Positions 6,838-13,883 of a stretch of 13,953 nucleotides of DNA are shown in pieces (the stretch's first letter is position 1; every line of letters begins with the position of its first letter). Both the position numbers and the translations under genes were made by a program. The notes beneath the pieces were generated by a model. That model saw nothing but the letters and a program-made list of their open reading frames with translations. It made no database searches and was not told the DNA's origin. This DNA comes from BS750m-G77 sp043797735 (GTDB lineage: Bacteria; Omnitrophota; Gorgyraeia; Gygaellales; Profunditerraquicolaceae): assembly GCA_043797735.1 (NCBI GenBank), contig JAZDPH010000013.1, positions 1-13,953 of the forward strand, in the 5' to 3' direction.

Positions 6838-7287
6838 TCATTCTTTGCCCTTGTAATATTTCTCAATCGCCCTTTTGATATCCGAGGTCGTGGAAACAAA
6901 GGCCTGGACGCTGCAAACCGAAAGCAGCTCCACATCCTCGATAGCGTGAACATTAAGGGGATTGGACATGGCTATGGTAAGATTATTGCCGATTTTATCT
7001 ATGGGTATAAGCAGATACTGCCTGGCGACCCGGCCGGGGATAAGATTGACGACCTGCTGGTCGATATCATAGTTACTAAGGGGCAGGTAGGGGAAGCCGT
7101 ATTGCGCGGTTAAGGCTTGAGCGATATCTTCCTCCTTGACAAATCCCATCTTTACCAGTATTTCACCGATAAGCCCACCCTCTTGCTTTTGAGCCGTCAA
7201 GACCTTTCCCAGCTGTTCCTGGTTAATAATTCCCCGGTCAACCAGCAATTCTCCCAGTTGTTTATTTATTATCCTTCTTATCGGCAT
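6838..7287 (-). CDS. Stand-alone MshEN (T2SSE_N) domain protein, putative c-di-GMP receptor
   Basis: This 149-aa soluble protein consists only of the N-terminal domain normally fused to GspE/PilB/MshE ATPases; it ends where the linker would begin (IKRAIEKYYKGKE). Two tandem ~24-residue motifs are clear: LG at 11-12, G19 and L26xxxL30xxQ33, then G41, G48 and a second helix ending L59xxQ62. These match the consensus of c-di-GMP-binding MshEN domains (LGxxLLxxGxxxxxxLxxxLxxQ twice). The leading Arg of each motif is absent (Q10, L39), so affinity could be reduced. After the motifs comes the usual IPxxVARQYLLIPI...LTIAMSNPLN region. The gap from the GGDEF gene is 9 nt and the next gene is a GspE ATPase, so a trans-acting c-di-GMP-responsive partner of the motor is plausible. 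It could also be a truncated third ATPase copy, but the clean ends argue against recent decay. Confidence 0.85.
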   Translation of the reverse strand: MPIRRIINKQLGELLVDRGIINQEQLGKVLTAQKQEGGLIGEILVKMGFVKEEDIAQALTAQYGFPYLPLSNYDIDQQVVNLIPGRVARQYLLIPIDKIGNNLTIAMSNPLNVHAIEDVELLSVCSVQAFVSTTSDIKRAIEKYYKGKE

Positions 7288-7296
7288 TTAAATGAG

Positions 7297-8706
7297 CTAC
7301 GCGGTTTTTCCATTTTTTGTCGCGCTACCTAACGATTCCATTGCCTTCTTAAAAAGAACATCGGCATCAACCCCGTCAACAGGATTTTCGCTTACCCCTG
7401 CGCTGACGGTTATTCTTTTCTTAAGATCCGGTTCTTCACGGTAACCGTATTCTATTTTCTTGCGGATATCTTCGGCCAGGTCATGAGCCTGGCGTTTATT
7501 TTTCTCCGGCAACAGTATAGCGAATTCGTCGTCGCCGGTCCTGGCTACACGGTCAATCTCGCTTACTGAACCGCTGATTAAAGAGGCGGTCCTTTTTAAG
7601 GCGCCCTCTGCCGCAATAGCGCCAAAATTCTGCTCGTAGCTGCGGAAATTATCAATGCTAATGAGGATAAGCGCGCAGGGCCTATGATAGGCAATGGCCC
7701 TCTTGATCTCCTCCTGCAGACGGCTATGCAGGAATTTCTGGTTATATAAACCGGTAAGCCCGTCTTTGATCTCTAATGCCCCCACACGGTGCGTCAGGAT
7801 ATTGTTTTCTACGGCAATGGCGGTCTGTTTGGCAAAAATATCTAATAATTCTATATCATCTTTTTTGTAGGAGAACTCCGCTTCTTTGTTGCCGATGCCC
7901 AATATACCGATGACTCTGCCTTTGAGGTAAACCGGCAAAGCCAGGGTATTGCTTAAACGGAACTTTTCGCTAAAGAAATTATCTGCATCAGCAGGCAGCT
8001 TATTCTCCTTGTCCACCACTAACGGCTTATTTAAACTGATGACTTTATTAAATAAGGCCTCTTTTGGCTCAATGCGGATACCCGCAAGATAATCCGTACC
8101 GAGCCCGCTTATCTCCTTCATATAAAAAGCCTCCTCGCCCTCTTGGCGAAAAAACAAATAAGCCACCTCGGCATTAGCCAGGAGTTGCGACTTTTCGACG
8201 ATAATCTTTAATATCTCCTCTATCTTGGCATCCTTGGAGATAAAAGTGCTTATCTGCAGAAGGCTGGAAAGCACTATTACCCGCCGCTGAATCTCCAAGT
8301 TTATCTGAGTGGTCTTTTCCCCGTAAGTTTTTATTTCATCCATATTGAAGCGGATGCGCTGGGTAAGCTGATTTAACGCCTCTCCCAAATCGCCCACTTC
8401 ATCCGCCCGCTCTACATTTACCATATGCCCGAGGTCGCCGGCAGCGATTAATTTTGCGTCGCTGGTAACCGAAACAATACGGTCAAAGATCTCCCTGATC
8501 AAAAAATACCCTACAACAGCAATGAAGGCACTTATTGCGATTGCGAATATTATCTCAAGTTTAAGCCCCATACGGGAAAATATGTGTTCGGATGCAATGT
8601 AGACACAGACCAAGAGCGGCAGGATAGACATAAGATAAAAGGATATTTTTAACTTATACCTCAGCCCGCGCGAAGATACGGAAAGTTTATTAATATGGTT
8701 ATTCAT
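7297..8706 (-). CDS. Membrane HAMP-GAF-GGDEF signalling protein with degenerate GGDEF site
   Basis: In the numbering used here, M1 is the ATG at 8718. I prefer the ATG at 8706 (M5), giving 469 aa, because GGAGG (8712-8716) stands 5 nt before it. Two membrane segments (about 25-43 and 55-75) are followed by a HAMP-like segment (76-128, AAGDLxxxVxVxxxDEVGDLGEALNQL), a coiled coil, a GAF domain (about 155-310) and a GGDEF domain (about 318-470). The GGDEF signature reads RTGDDEF (393-399), so the second Gly is Asp. Metal-ligand D356 is kept, but the substrate Asn/Asp pair of FKxxND is E362/Q363, and the RxxD inhibitory site is SxxD. Activity as a diguanylate cyclase is therefore doubtful; it may be a sensor or nucleotide-binding scaffold. 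It is the first gene of the pilus-motor unit, behind the promoter at 8727-8755. Confidence 0.88.
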   Translation of the reverse strand: MNNHINKLSVSSRGLRYKLKISFYLMSILPLLVCVYIASEHIFSRMGLKLEIIFAIAISAFIAVVGYFLIREIFDRIVSVTSDAKLIAAGDLGHMVNVERADEVGDLGEALNQLTQRIRFNMDEIKTYGEKTTQINLEIQRRVIVLSSLLQISTFISKDAKIEEILKIIVEKSQLLANAEVAYLFFRQEGEEAFYMKEISGLGTDYLAGIRIEPKEALFNKVISLNKPLVVDKENKLPADADNFFSEKFRLSNTLALPVYLKGRVIGILGIGNKEAEFSYKKDDIELLDIFAKQTAIAVENNILTHRVGALEIKDGLTGLYNQKFLHSRLQEEIKRAIAYHRPCALILISIDNFRSYEQNFGAIAAEGALKRTASLISGSVSEIDRVARTGDDEFAILLPEKNKRQAHDLAEDIRKKIEYGYREEPDLKKRITVSAGVSENPVDGVDADVLFKKAMESLGSATKNGKTA

Positions 8707-8711
8707 CTTTG

Positions 8712-8716
8712 CCTCC
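8712..8716 (-). promoter_or_regulatory. Shine-Dalgarno deciding the start of the GGDEF gene
   Basis: GGAGG on the minus strand is 5 nt upstream of the ATG at 8704-8706 and overlaps an in-frame upstream ATG at 8716-8718. The spacing selects the downstream ATG. The predicted transcription start (about 8720) also leaves essentially no leader for the upstream ATG. Confidence 0.7.
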
Positions 8717-8726
8717 ATCTCATTTG

Positions 8727-8755
8727 ATTATACCCTTTATCTTATTTCATGGCAA
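8727..8755 (-). promoter_or_regulatory. Sigma70-type promoter for the pilus/c-di-GMP unit
   Basis: On the minus strand -35 TTGCCA (8755-8750, 5 of 6 to consensus), a 17-nt spacer and a perfect -10 TATAAT (8732-8727) precede the GGDEF gene. The -35 box lies in the last codons of the radical SAM gene. The predicted start near 8720 gives a leader of about 14 nt that contains the GGAGG. It allows the pilus genes to be expressed apart from the cell-shape operon upstream. Confidence 0.7.
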
Positions 8756-10496
8756 CAGTTTTGTTAAATTCCCCGAGCAACGCCTCTTTATCTATGCCTA
8801 TATCTATAACATCCCACGGCAGAACAGCTTCCGTCGGATGCCCTTCTAAGTAAGCTTGAGGGTCTATCTTTAATTCCTCAAATGCCTCAAGCCATATCTT
8901 AAAAGAGAAGGAGTCTCCCCAGGCATCAAACCTGGCCCCTTTCCTGAAAGCACAACTTATCACCCCGGACAATTTCCTGTCTCCGCGCGAAAACACCCCT
9001 TCCAGGAAGCTCATATAACGATTCTGAAAATTTATCTTTAATCTCTTGTTCCTTATTTTGCTTTTTAAGTATTCCTGTTTTTGTTTTATCTGGGCCTCTT
9101 CCTGCATCTTAAACCACTGCAACGGCGTGTGCGGCTTGGGGATAAAGGTATTTACGCTTATGTTGACAAGGGCAGGCCCGCCTTTTATCTGCCTTTTTAA
9201 CTCTGAAACCCTAAGCGCAAAATCAACTATACCGTCTAAATCATCGTTCTCCTCAAAAGGAAGGCCAATCATAAAGTATAGTTTTACATGTTGGTATCCC
9301 GCCAGATACGCCTCCTTAAGCGAATCAAAGAATGCCTCCTGGTTAAAGTCCTTGGCGATAATCCTGCGCAGCCTCTCACTGCCTGCCTCAGGCGCAAAGG
9401 TCAATCCGGTTTTTTTTAACTTCGCTATTAAAGAAAGTAAGCTGCCCAACGTCTTTTTCGCTCTTATTGAAGGCAGTGATATACTTACCGCCCGGTGATT
9501 AAATAAACTCCCCAGCTCCCGCACCAACTCTTCTATTCCGGGATAATCACTTACAGAGAGCCCTCCCAAAGATAACTCTTCGTAACCACTGCAGGCATAA
9601 GCCCGCTCGGCTAATCCCAGGATGTTTTCTACGCTTCTTGCCCGGGGAGGAAAATACTGGGCCCTGGCCTGACAGAAACGGCAGCTGTTCGGACAGCCAC
9701 GCATAATTTCCAATGTAATACGGTCGTGCACTATCTGAATATACGGCAGGAGCCACTCTACGGGAAAAAAAGAGGAGTTCAGGTCCTGGACAACGGCCTT
9801 TTTTACTTTTAAAGGAGCCTTATCCGTCTTAGGCTTAAACTCCTCTATACCGCCCCGGGCGTTATAGGTTACCTTATATAAGGACGGAACATAAACGCCG
9901 TGGATACGGCAAAAATTGGATAACAGCTCCTCTTTACTCACCCTGCCCTCTCTAAAGCCCTCCTTTTGGCTGCGATAGGAAGTGATTAATTCCGTAATCC
10001 CGCTCTCTGCCTCCCCGATAAAGAATAAATCAAAGAACTCGTGTATCGGCTCCGGGTTTAACACACAGGGGCCGCCGGCGATTACCAGGGGATGTTGCTG
10101 CTTGCGCCGAGACGACTCCAGGGGAATGCCTCCCAGCTCCAGCATAGTCAGGACATTTGTGTAGGCAAGTTCGCTGCCTAAAGAAAAACCGATGATGTCA
10201 AAATCCCTTAATCTCTTTGCGGATTCCAGAGAAAGAATTTCCAGGCGCTTGTCCCTTAAGATACCCTCCAGATCATGCCAGCAGGAAAAAAACCTTTCAC
10301 AACAGACATCCTCTATGCTGTTTAAGATCCCGTAAATAATCCTGATACCCAGGTTACTCATTCCCACTTCGTATAAATCCGGAAAGCAAAGCGCAAAGCG
10401 GATCTTGGCCTTGTCAAAATCTTTCCTGGAGGAGTTCCATTCGCCTCCGATGTAACGGCCGGGCTTATGGACTTGTGATAAGATATCGTCTAACAT
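8742..10496 (-). CDS. B12-binding-type radical SAM protein (TIGR03960-like)
   Basis: This 584-aa protein resembles the TIGR03960 family of radical SAM proteins with an N-terminal cobalamin-binding-like fold; the exact reaction is unknown. Hallmarks are the opening HKPGRYIGGEWN, a Rossmann-like N-terminal part (FPDLYEVGMSNLG, IAGGPCVLNPEP, FFIGEAESG), the 4Fe-4S motif CxxxCxxC at C268/C272/C275 (RGCPNSCRFC), and downstream FAPEAGSERLR and MIGLPFE elements of the radical SAM barrel. The C-terminal FDAWGDSF...LPWDVIDIG segment is typical of this family. The family is often found next to mre/rodA genes, together with a DUF2344 partner and ribonuclease G in Firmicutes. Here the shape genes are present, but the partner is not in the following 8 kb. 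There is no Shine-Dalgarno; the start abuts a repeat spacer. Confidence 0.85.
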   Translation of the reverse strand: MLDDILSQVHKPGRYIGGEWNSSRKDFDKAKIRFALCFPDLYEVGMSNLGIRIIYGILNSIEDVCCERFFSCWHDLEGILRDKRLEILSLESAKRLRDFDIIGFSLGSELAYTNVLTMLELGGIPLESSRRKQQHPLVIAGGPCVLNPEPIHEFFDLFFIGEAESGITELITSYRSQKEGFREGRVSKEELLSNFCRIHGVYVPSLYKVTYNARGGIEEFKPKTDKAPLKVKKAVVQDLNSSFFPVEWLLPYIQIVHDRITLEIMRGCPNSCRFCQARAQYFPPRARSVENILGLAERAYACSGYEELSLGGLSVSDYPGIEELVRELGSLFNHRAVSISLPSIRAKKTLGSLLSLIAKLKKTGLTFAPEAGSERLRRIIAKDFNQEAFFDSLKEAYLAGYQHVKLYFMIGLPFEENDDLDGIVDFALRVSELKRQIKGGPALVNISVNTFIPKPHTPLQWFKMQEEAQIKQKQEYLKSKIRNKRLKINFQNRYMSFLEGVFSRGDRKLSGVISCAFRKGARFDAWGDSFSFKIWLEAFEELKIDPQAYLEGHPTEAVLPWDVIDIGIDKEALLGEFNKTVAMK

Positions 10497-10558
10497 AATT
10501 TTATTTAAGGTTAAGGTTAAGGTTTAGTTTTTCTTATCCTTATCCTTATCCTTATTTA
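10497..10558 (-). repeat. Intergenic inverted 6-mer repeat spacer (62 nt)
   Basis: On the transcript, three AAGGAT units and a fourth AAG are followed by an A-rich loop (AAAAACTAAA) and then three CCTTAA units. AAGG pairs with CCTT in each register, leaving about one A-A mismatch per repeat, so the spacer can fold into one long imperfect hairpin. It fills the whole interval between the rodA stop and the radical SAM start. The plus-strand TTAAGG array looks telomere-like but is only three copies. Confidence 0.75.
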
Positions 10559-11662
10559 TTAAAATACCGCTCTTCTCCTGTCTATACTCACCAGTATCCC
10601 CAATGAGATCAAAGTTACCACAACCGACGATCCCCCGTAACTCATCAACGGCAGAGGCAGGCCTACTACCGGAGCCAGCCCCAGGTTCATGGCCACGTTG
10701 ATAAAAACCTGGATCCCCAGCATCAGCGAAATCCCGTAGGCCAGGAGCCTGCCAAAATGGTCGCTGGTCCTCTGCGCGATTATAAACCCCTGGCGGATTA
10801 AAAGGTAATAGAGAAATAATAAAACCAGCCCCCCTAAAAATCCCCAAAGTTCTGTGAATGTCGCAAAAATAAAATCGGTGTGGGATTCGGGCAAAAAATG
10901 CAGCTGGCTCTGGGTGCCGGCAAGCCAGCCCTTGCCGAAAAACCCGCCCGAACCGATGGCAATCTTAGACTGTATCACCGTATACCCTGCGCCCAGCGGG
11001 TCTATGTCGGGATTTAAAAAAACCATTACCCTTTCTTTCTGATAATCCTTAAGCACCACCCAGGACAAAGGAAAAAACAACGCCATAATCAGGAAAAAAA
11101 TAGCTATGTATTTTATTTTTACATTGGTCAAATAGAGGATGGCCATGAATAAAAAGAGTATCATCACCCCGCTTCCTAAGTCCGGCTGCTGGATAATCAA
11201 TAACATCGGTACGGCCACAAAGCAAAAAGGCAAAATTAAACCGCGAAATATTCCAAATTTTCCTGATAATAACGAAATATCGGCGGCTGATTTCCTGCTG
11301 AAATACCTGGCCAGGTATATCACCATTATTAATTTTGCCAGTTCCGAAGGCTGGAAATTAAACCAGGCGAGCCTTAGCCAGCGCTGCGCCCCCGAGCGGA
11401 CGATCCCCAGGATAAAAACTAAAAGTAGAAATATTATTACCGCCACATATAAAAAATACGTCCAATCCCACAACCAGCGGTAATTCAGGCTGGATATCAG
11501 CAAAAACAACAATAACCCCAAAAGCAACCAGAGTACTTGACGTTTATAAATCACCTCCCAGAAATCCCCCTGTTTCTGATAGGTGCTGCTATATATGGAA
11601 GAAATACTAATAACGGCAATCAGCAGCGTTATGGTCAGTATGCTCAAGAATGAATTTCTCAT
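10559..11662 (-). CDS. rodA: RodA, SEDS-family peptidoglycan glycosyltransferase
   Basis: This 367-aa integral membrane protein has about ten membrane segments and polymerises lipid II into glycan strands during cell elongation, paired with PBP2. Family landmarks are GAQRW (91-95), NFQPSELAKL (102-111), QQPDLGSG (158-165), NPDIDPLGAGY (217-227) followed by the QSKIAIGSGGFFGKG loop, and HFLPESHTDFIFA with the predicted catalytic Asp D263. The C-terminal GLPLPLMSYGGSS block (334-346) is also present. The length is normal for RodA. It starts 11 nt after mrdA, the standard PBP2-RodA pair, so the two are surely co-transcribed. FtsW is the main alternative, but the mrdA/mreD neighbourhood favours RodA. 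No obvious Shine-Dalgarno precedes the ATG. Confidence 0.95.
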   Translation of the reverse strand: MRNSFLSILTITLLIAVISISSIYSSTYQKQGDFWEVIYKRQVLWLLLGLLLFLLISSLNYRWLWDWTYFLYVAVIIFLLLVFILGIVRSGAQRWLRLAWFNFQPSELAKLIMVIYLARYFSRKSAADISLLSGKFGIFRGLILPFCFVAVPMLLIIQQPDLGSGVMILFLFMAILYLTNVKIKYIAIFFLIMALFFPLSWVVLKDYQKERVMVFLNPDIDPLGAGYTVIQSKIAIGSGGFFGKGWLAGTQSQLHFLPESHTDFIFATFTELWGFLGGLVLLFLYYLLIRQGFIIAQRTSDHFGRLLAYGISLMLGIQVFINVAMNLGLAPVVGLPLPLMSYGGSSVVVTLISLGILVSIDRRRAVF

Positions 11663-11673
11663 ATTTTACAAGG

Positions 11674-13392
11674 TCAGATTAAGCCCTGTTCAGCTATTGT
11701 TTCAATTATCTGTTTTGTTAAAACGCAAGAGGCAAGGCCTGAGCCGCCGTTTTCCAAAAATACGCAAAAGGCATACTTTGGCTTTTCGTAAGGGAAAAAA
11801 CCGGCAAACCAGGCGTGCGACTGCCTGCCGGCAACCTGGGCGGTGCCGGTTTTGCCCGCCAAGGAAACCGTAAGGCCCGATAACAGATGCGCAGTCCCCT
11901 GTTCGTCCGCTACAACATCTCTTAACCCATTACTGATATAATCTATGGTGCTTTTTCTGATGTTGATTTTTTTTGTTTTTCTACGGTAACGGGAAATATC
12001 CCTGCCGCCTATTTCCTTGACTAAGTAAGGCGAAACTAACCAGCCATTATTGGCGAAAGCGGCCATCATGCGCGTTATCTGTAACGGTGTAACTAAAAGC
12101 TCTCCCTGCCCTATGCTTAAATTTAATGTATCGCCGTCATACCAATTCCTGAATTTATTAATCCTTCTCCATAAAGGCGAAGGCAGGAAGCCGCCTGCCT
12201 CATAAGGAAGCTCTACAGAAGTAGGCCGGCCCATCCCGAACTTCAAAGCATAATTATGCAGGACTTGAGCCCCGCAGAGCAGGCCGGTCTTATAGAAAAA
12301 AACATTGCAGGAGTGCGCAATTGCTGCCCTTAAATCCTGCAGGCCGTGCCTGGCCCAGCAGGCGAACTCCTTGCCGCCGACAAGCAGGCTGCCCTCGCAA
12401 AAAAAAGCGGTAGAAGCATCAATCTTTCCCGTCTCTATTCCGGCACAGGCGGCCACTGCTTTAAATACGGAACCGGCAGGATACAGGCCGCTTATGGCGC
12501 GGTTAACAAAAGGGGCATCAGGATTATTGAAGAGGCCGGAGGCCTCAAGCCCTTCTGTCTTATCCACAAAAAACGCAGGATAAAAACCTGGAGAACTGGC
12601 CATAGCGATGATTTCACCGCTATAGGGATCCATAATTATGACGCAGCCATGTCTTTCGGCGAGTTTATCTTCGACGACCTTTTGTAAATTTATATCCAGG
12701 GTCAAGCGAATATCCTTGCCGTTACGCGGCGGCTTAAAGCCCAATAGGCGTATAAACCTCCCCCGGTGGTCCACCTCAAAGGAAACCCCACCCTCTTCCT
12801 GGCGCAGGTAATAATCATACACCTCTTCTATTCCCCCAAAACCAACGATATCTTTTGTCTTGTAGCCGTAATCCGCCAATTTCCTAAGGCGCCAGCGGTC
12901 GATTTCGTTAAGATAACCCAAGACATGGCAGGCAAGCTTGCCGTAAGGATAATACCTTGCGGGTTTAGCCTGGACGATAACTCCCGGCGCTTCAAATTTG
13001 AACTCCTCCATTGCCATCGCCTTTTTTATGCCTATATTTTTTGCGATTAATACCGGGACTGAATTGGCAATATAATTTTTACGAAAGGCCTTTCTTATGG
13101 CTCCGGGCTCGCTCCCCAAGAGCCCTGCTGCGCCGGTTATCGTCTCGTCCAGAAGAACCGGCTCCTGCGGCAGGAGCATCAAATCATAAGAAAGTTTATT
13201 GGCGGCTATTGCAATACCGTTACGGTCCAGGATCTTCCCGCGTGCCCCTGACTGCGGCAATAGCCTTATACAATTCTTATCGCTTAACTCCTTAAACCTC
13301 CTGCCCTTGATAACCTGGAGGTTAAAAAGGGCTAAGGTTAAAATTATAAACAATAAAACTACCGAGATTGTGACGGATTTTATCCTGTCCAT
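11674..13392 (-). CDS. mrdA: Penicillin-binding protein 2 (elongasome transpeptidase)
   Basis: This 572-aa protein is anchored by one N-terminal membrane helix (about 5-25) with the catalytic part in the periplasm; it crosslinks peptidoglycan during elongation together with RodA. The N-terminal pedestal begins with the family pattern RGKILDRNGIAIA (51-63). The transpeptidase motifs are all present: SxxK at S308-K311 (PAGSVFK), SxN at S361-N363 (HSCN) and KTG at 514-516 (AGKTGTAQ). The length is slightly short compared with E. coli PBP2. It has an unusually large number of cysteines for an exported domain (for example C155, C250, C316, C332, C345, C362, C373), which may form disulfides or reflect a reducing habitat. 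The gap from mreD is 2 nt and rodA follows. Confidence 0.95.
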   Translation of the reverse strand: MDRIKSVTISVVLLFIILTLALFNLQVIKGRRFKELSDKNCIRLLPQSGARGKILDRNGIAIAANKLSYDLMLLPQEPVLLDETITGAAGLLGSEPGAIRKAFRKNYIANSVPVLIAKNIGIKKAMAMEEFKFEAPGVIVQAKPARYYPYGKLACHVLGYLNEIDRWRLRKLADYGYKTKDIVGFGGIEEVYDYYLRQEEGGVSFEVDHRGRFIRLLGFKPPRNGKDIRLTLDINLQKVVEDKLAERHGCVIIMDPYSGEIIAMASSPGFYPAFFVDKTEGLEASGLFNNPDAPFVNRAISGLYPAGSVFKAVAACAGIETGKIDASTAFFCEGSLLVGGKEFACWARHGLQDLRAAIAHSCNVFFYKTGLLCGAQVLHNYALKFGMGRPTSVELPYEAGGFLPSPLWRRINKFRNWYDGDTLNLSIGQGELLVTPLQITRMMAAFANNGWLVSPYLVKEIGGRDISRYRRKTKKINIRKSTIDYISNGLRDVVADEQGTAHLLSGLTVSLAGKTGTAQVAGRQSHAWFAGFFPYEKPKYAFCVFLENGGSGLASCVLTKQIIETIAEQGLI

Positions 13393-13394
13393 CT

Positions 13395-13883
13395 TTAAAC
13401 AAGGCGGTAATTATTAAAAATAAACCGCTTTATTATGCTAAAAACCGGGGGCACGGCAAGGGCGGTGTATAGGGAGCCGATTAAAACCGTACGCAAAAAA
13501 ATCCCCAGCGGGATACCCCGGCCCAGATAAAGCAGGGTTATGCCGCTAAAGCTATTATTTAAAAGTGCAACTATAAATACCAGGCCCATGCGCAGAAAAT
13601 TATTATCTAAGGAAATTTTTCGGTTCAATTTTATAATTATAAGGCTCCACAAGAAAAACAAAACCGTATTTATCCCGAATGGGTTGCTGCTGCATGAGTC
13701 TTTCAAGAGGCCGGCGAATAGGCTTAAAACAACTGCCGGCGATGCCTCCAACATCAGGCTCGCCAATACTGCGCAGAGAAGAAAAAGGTCGGGCTTAATA
13801 TTAAATATTCTAAAATAGCCCAAAAAAGTAAGCTCTAAGGCCCCCAGAATCAAAATCAGGGAAAAAAATAACCAGTTTCTCAT
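13395..13883 (-). CDS. mreD: MreD rod-shape-determining membrane protein
   Basis: This 162-aa hydrophobic protein has about five membrane segments (near 5-25, 32-60, 70-87, 99-119 and 128-150), matching the size and topology of MreD, a membrane member of the elongasome. The family-like stretches FNIKPDLFLL and AGLLKDSCSSNPFGINT are visible; the second corresponds to the conserved G-L-x-x-D region. Its ATG overlaps the mreC stop (ATGA), and mrdA starts 2 nt after its stop. Sequence conservation in MreD is low, so the call leans on topology and on the mreC-mreD-mrdA-rodA order. Confidence 0.92.
   Translation of the reverse strand: MRNWLFFSLILILGALELTFLGYFRIFNIKPDLFLLCAVLASLMLEASPAVVLSLFAGLLKDSCSSNPFGINTVLFFLWSLIIIKLNRKISLDNNFLRMGLVFIVALLNNSFSGITLLYLGRGIPLGIFLRTVLIGSLYTALAVPPVFSIIKRFIFNNYRLV

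Noticed and set aside
6838..7287. Pseudogene remnant of a third ATPase
   Set aside because: Both ends are clean, the domain is complete and its signature residues are better preserved than in the full-length copies; no ATPase remnant follows in the 68-nt gap.
8707..8718. Upstream ATG start for the GGDEF protein
   Set aside because: It overlaps the GGAGG that serves the ATG at 8706 and would lie almost at the predicted transcription start.
9046..9498. 150-aa plus-strand ORF
   Set aside because: Antisense to the radical SAM gene core; no recognisable domain, and the minus-strand product explains the region fully.
10497..10558. Telomere or replicon end
   Set aside because: Only three copies of each hexamer, in the middle of an operon with genes continuing on both sides.
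10524..10847. 107-aa minus-strand ORF ending in a KDKDKDKK tail
   Set aside because: Out-of-frame shadow of rodA running into the hexamer repeats; the repeats create the Lys-Asp tail.
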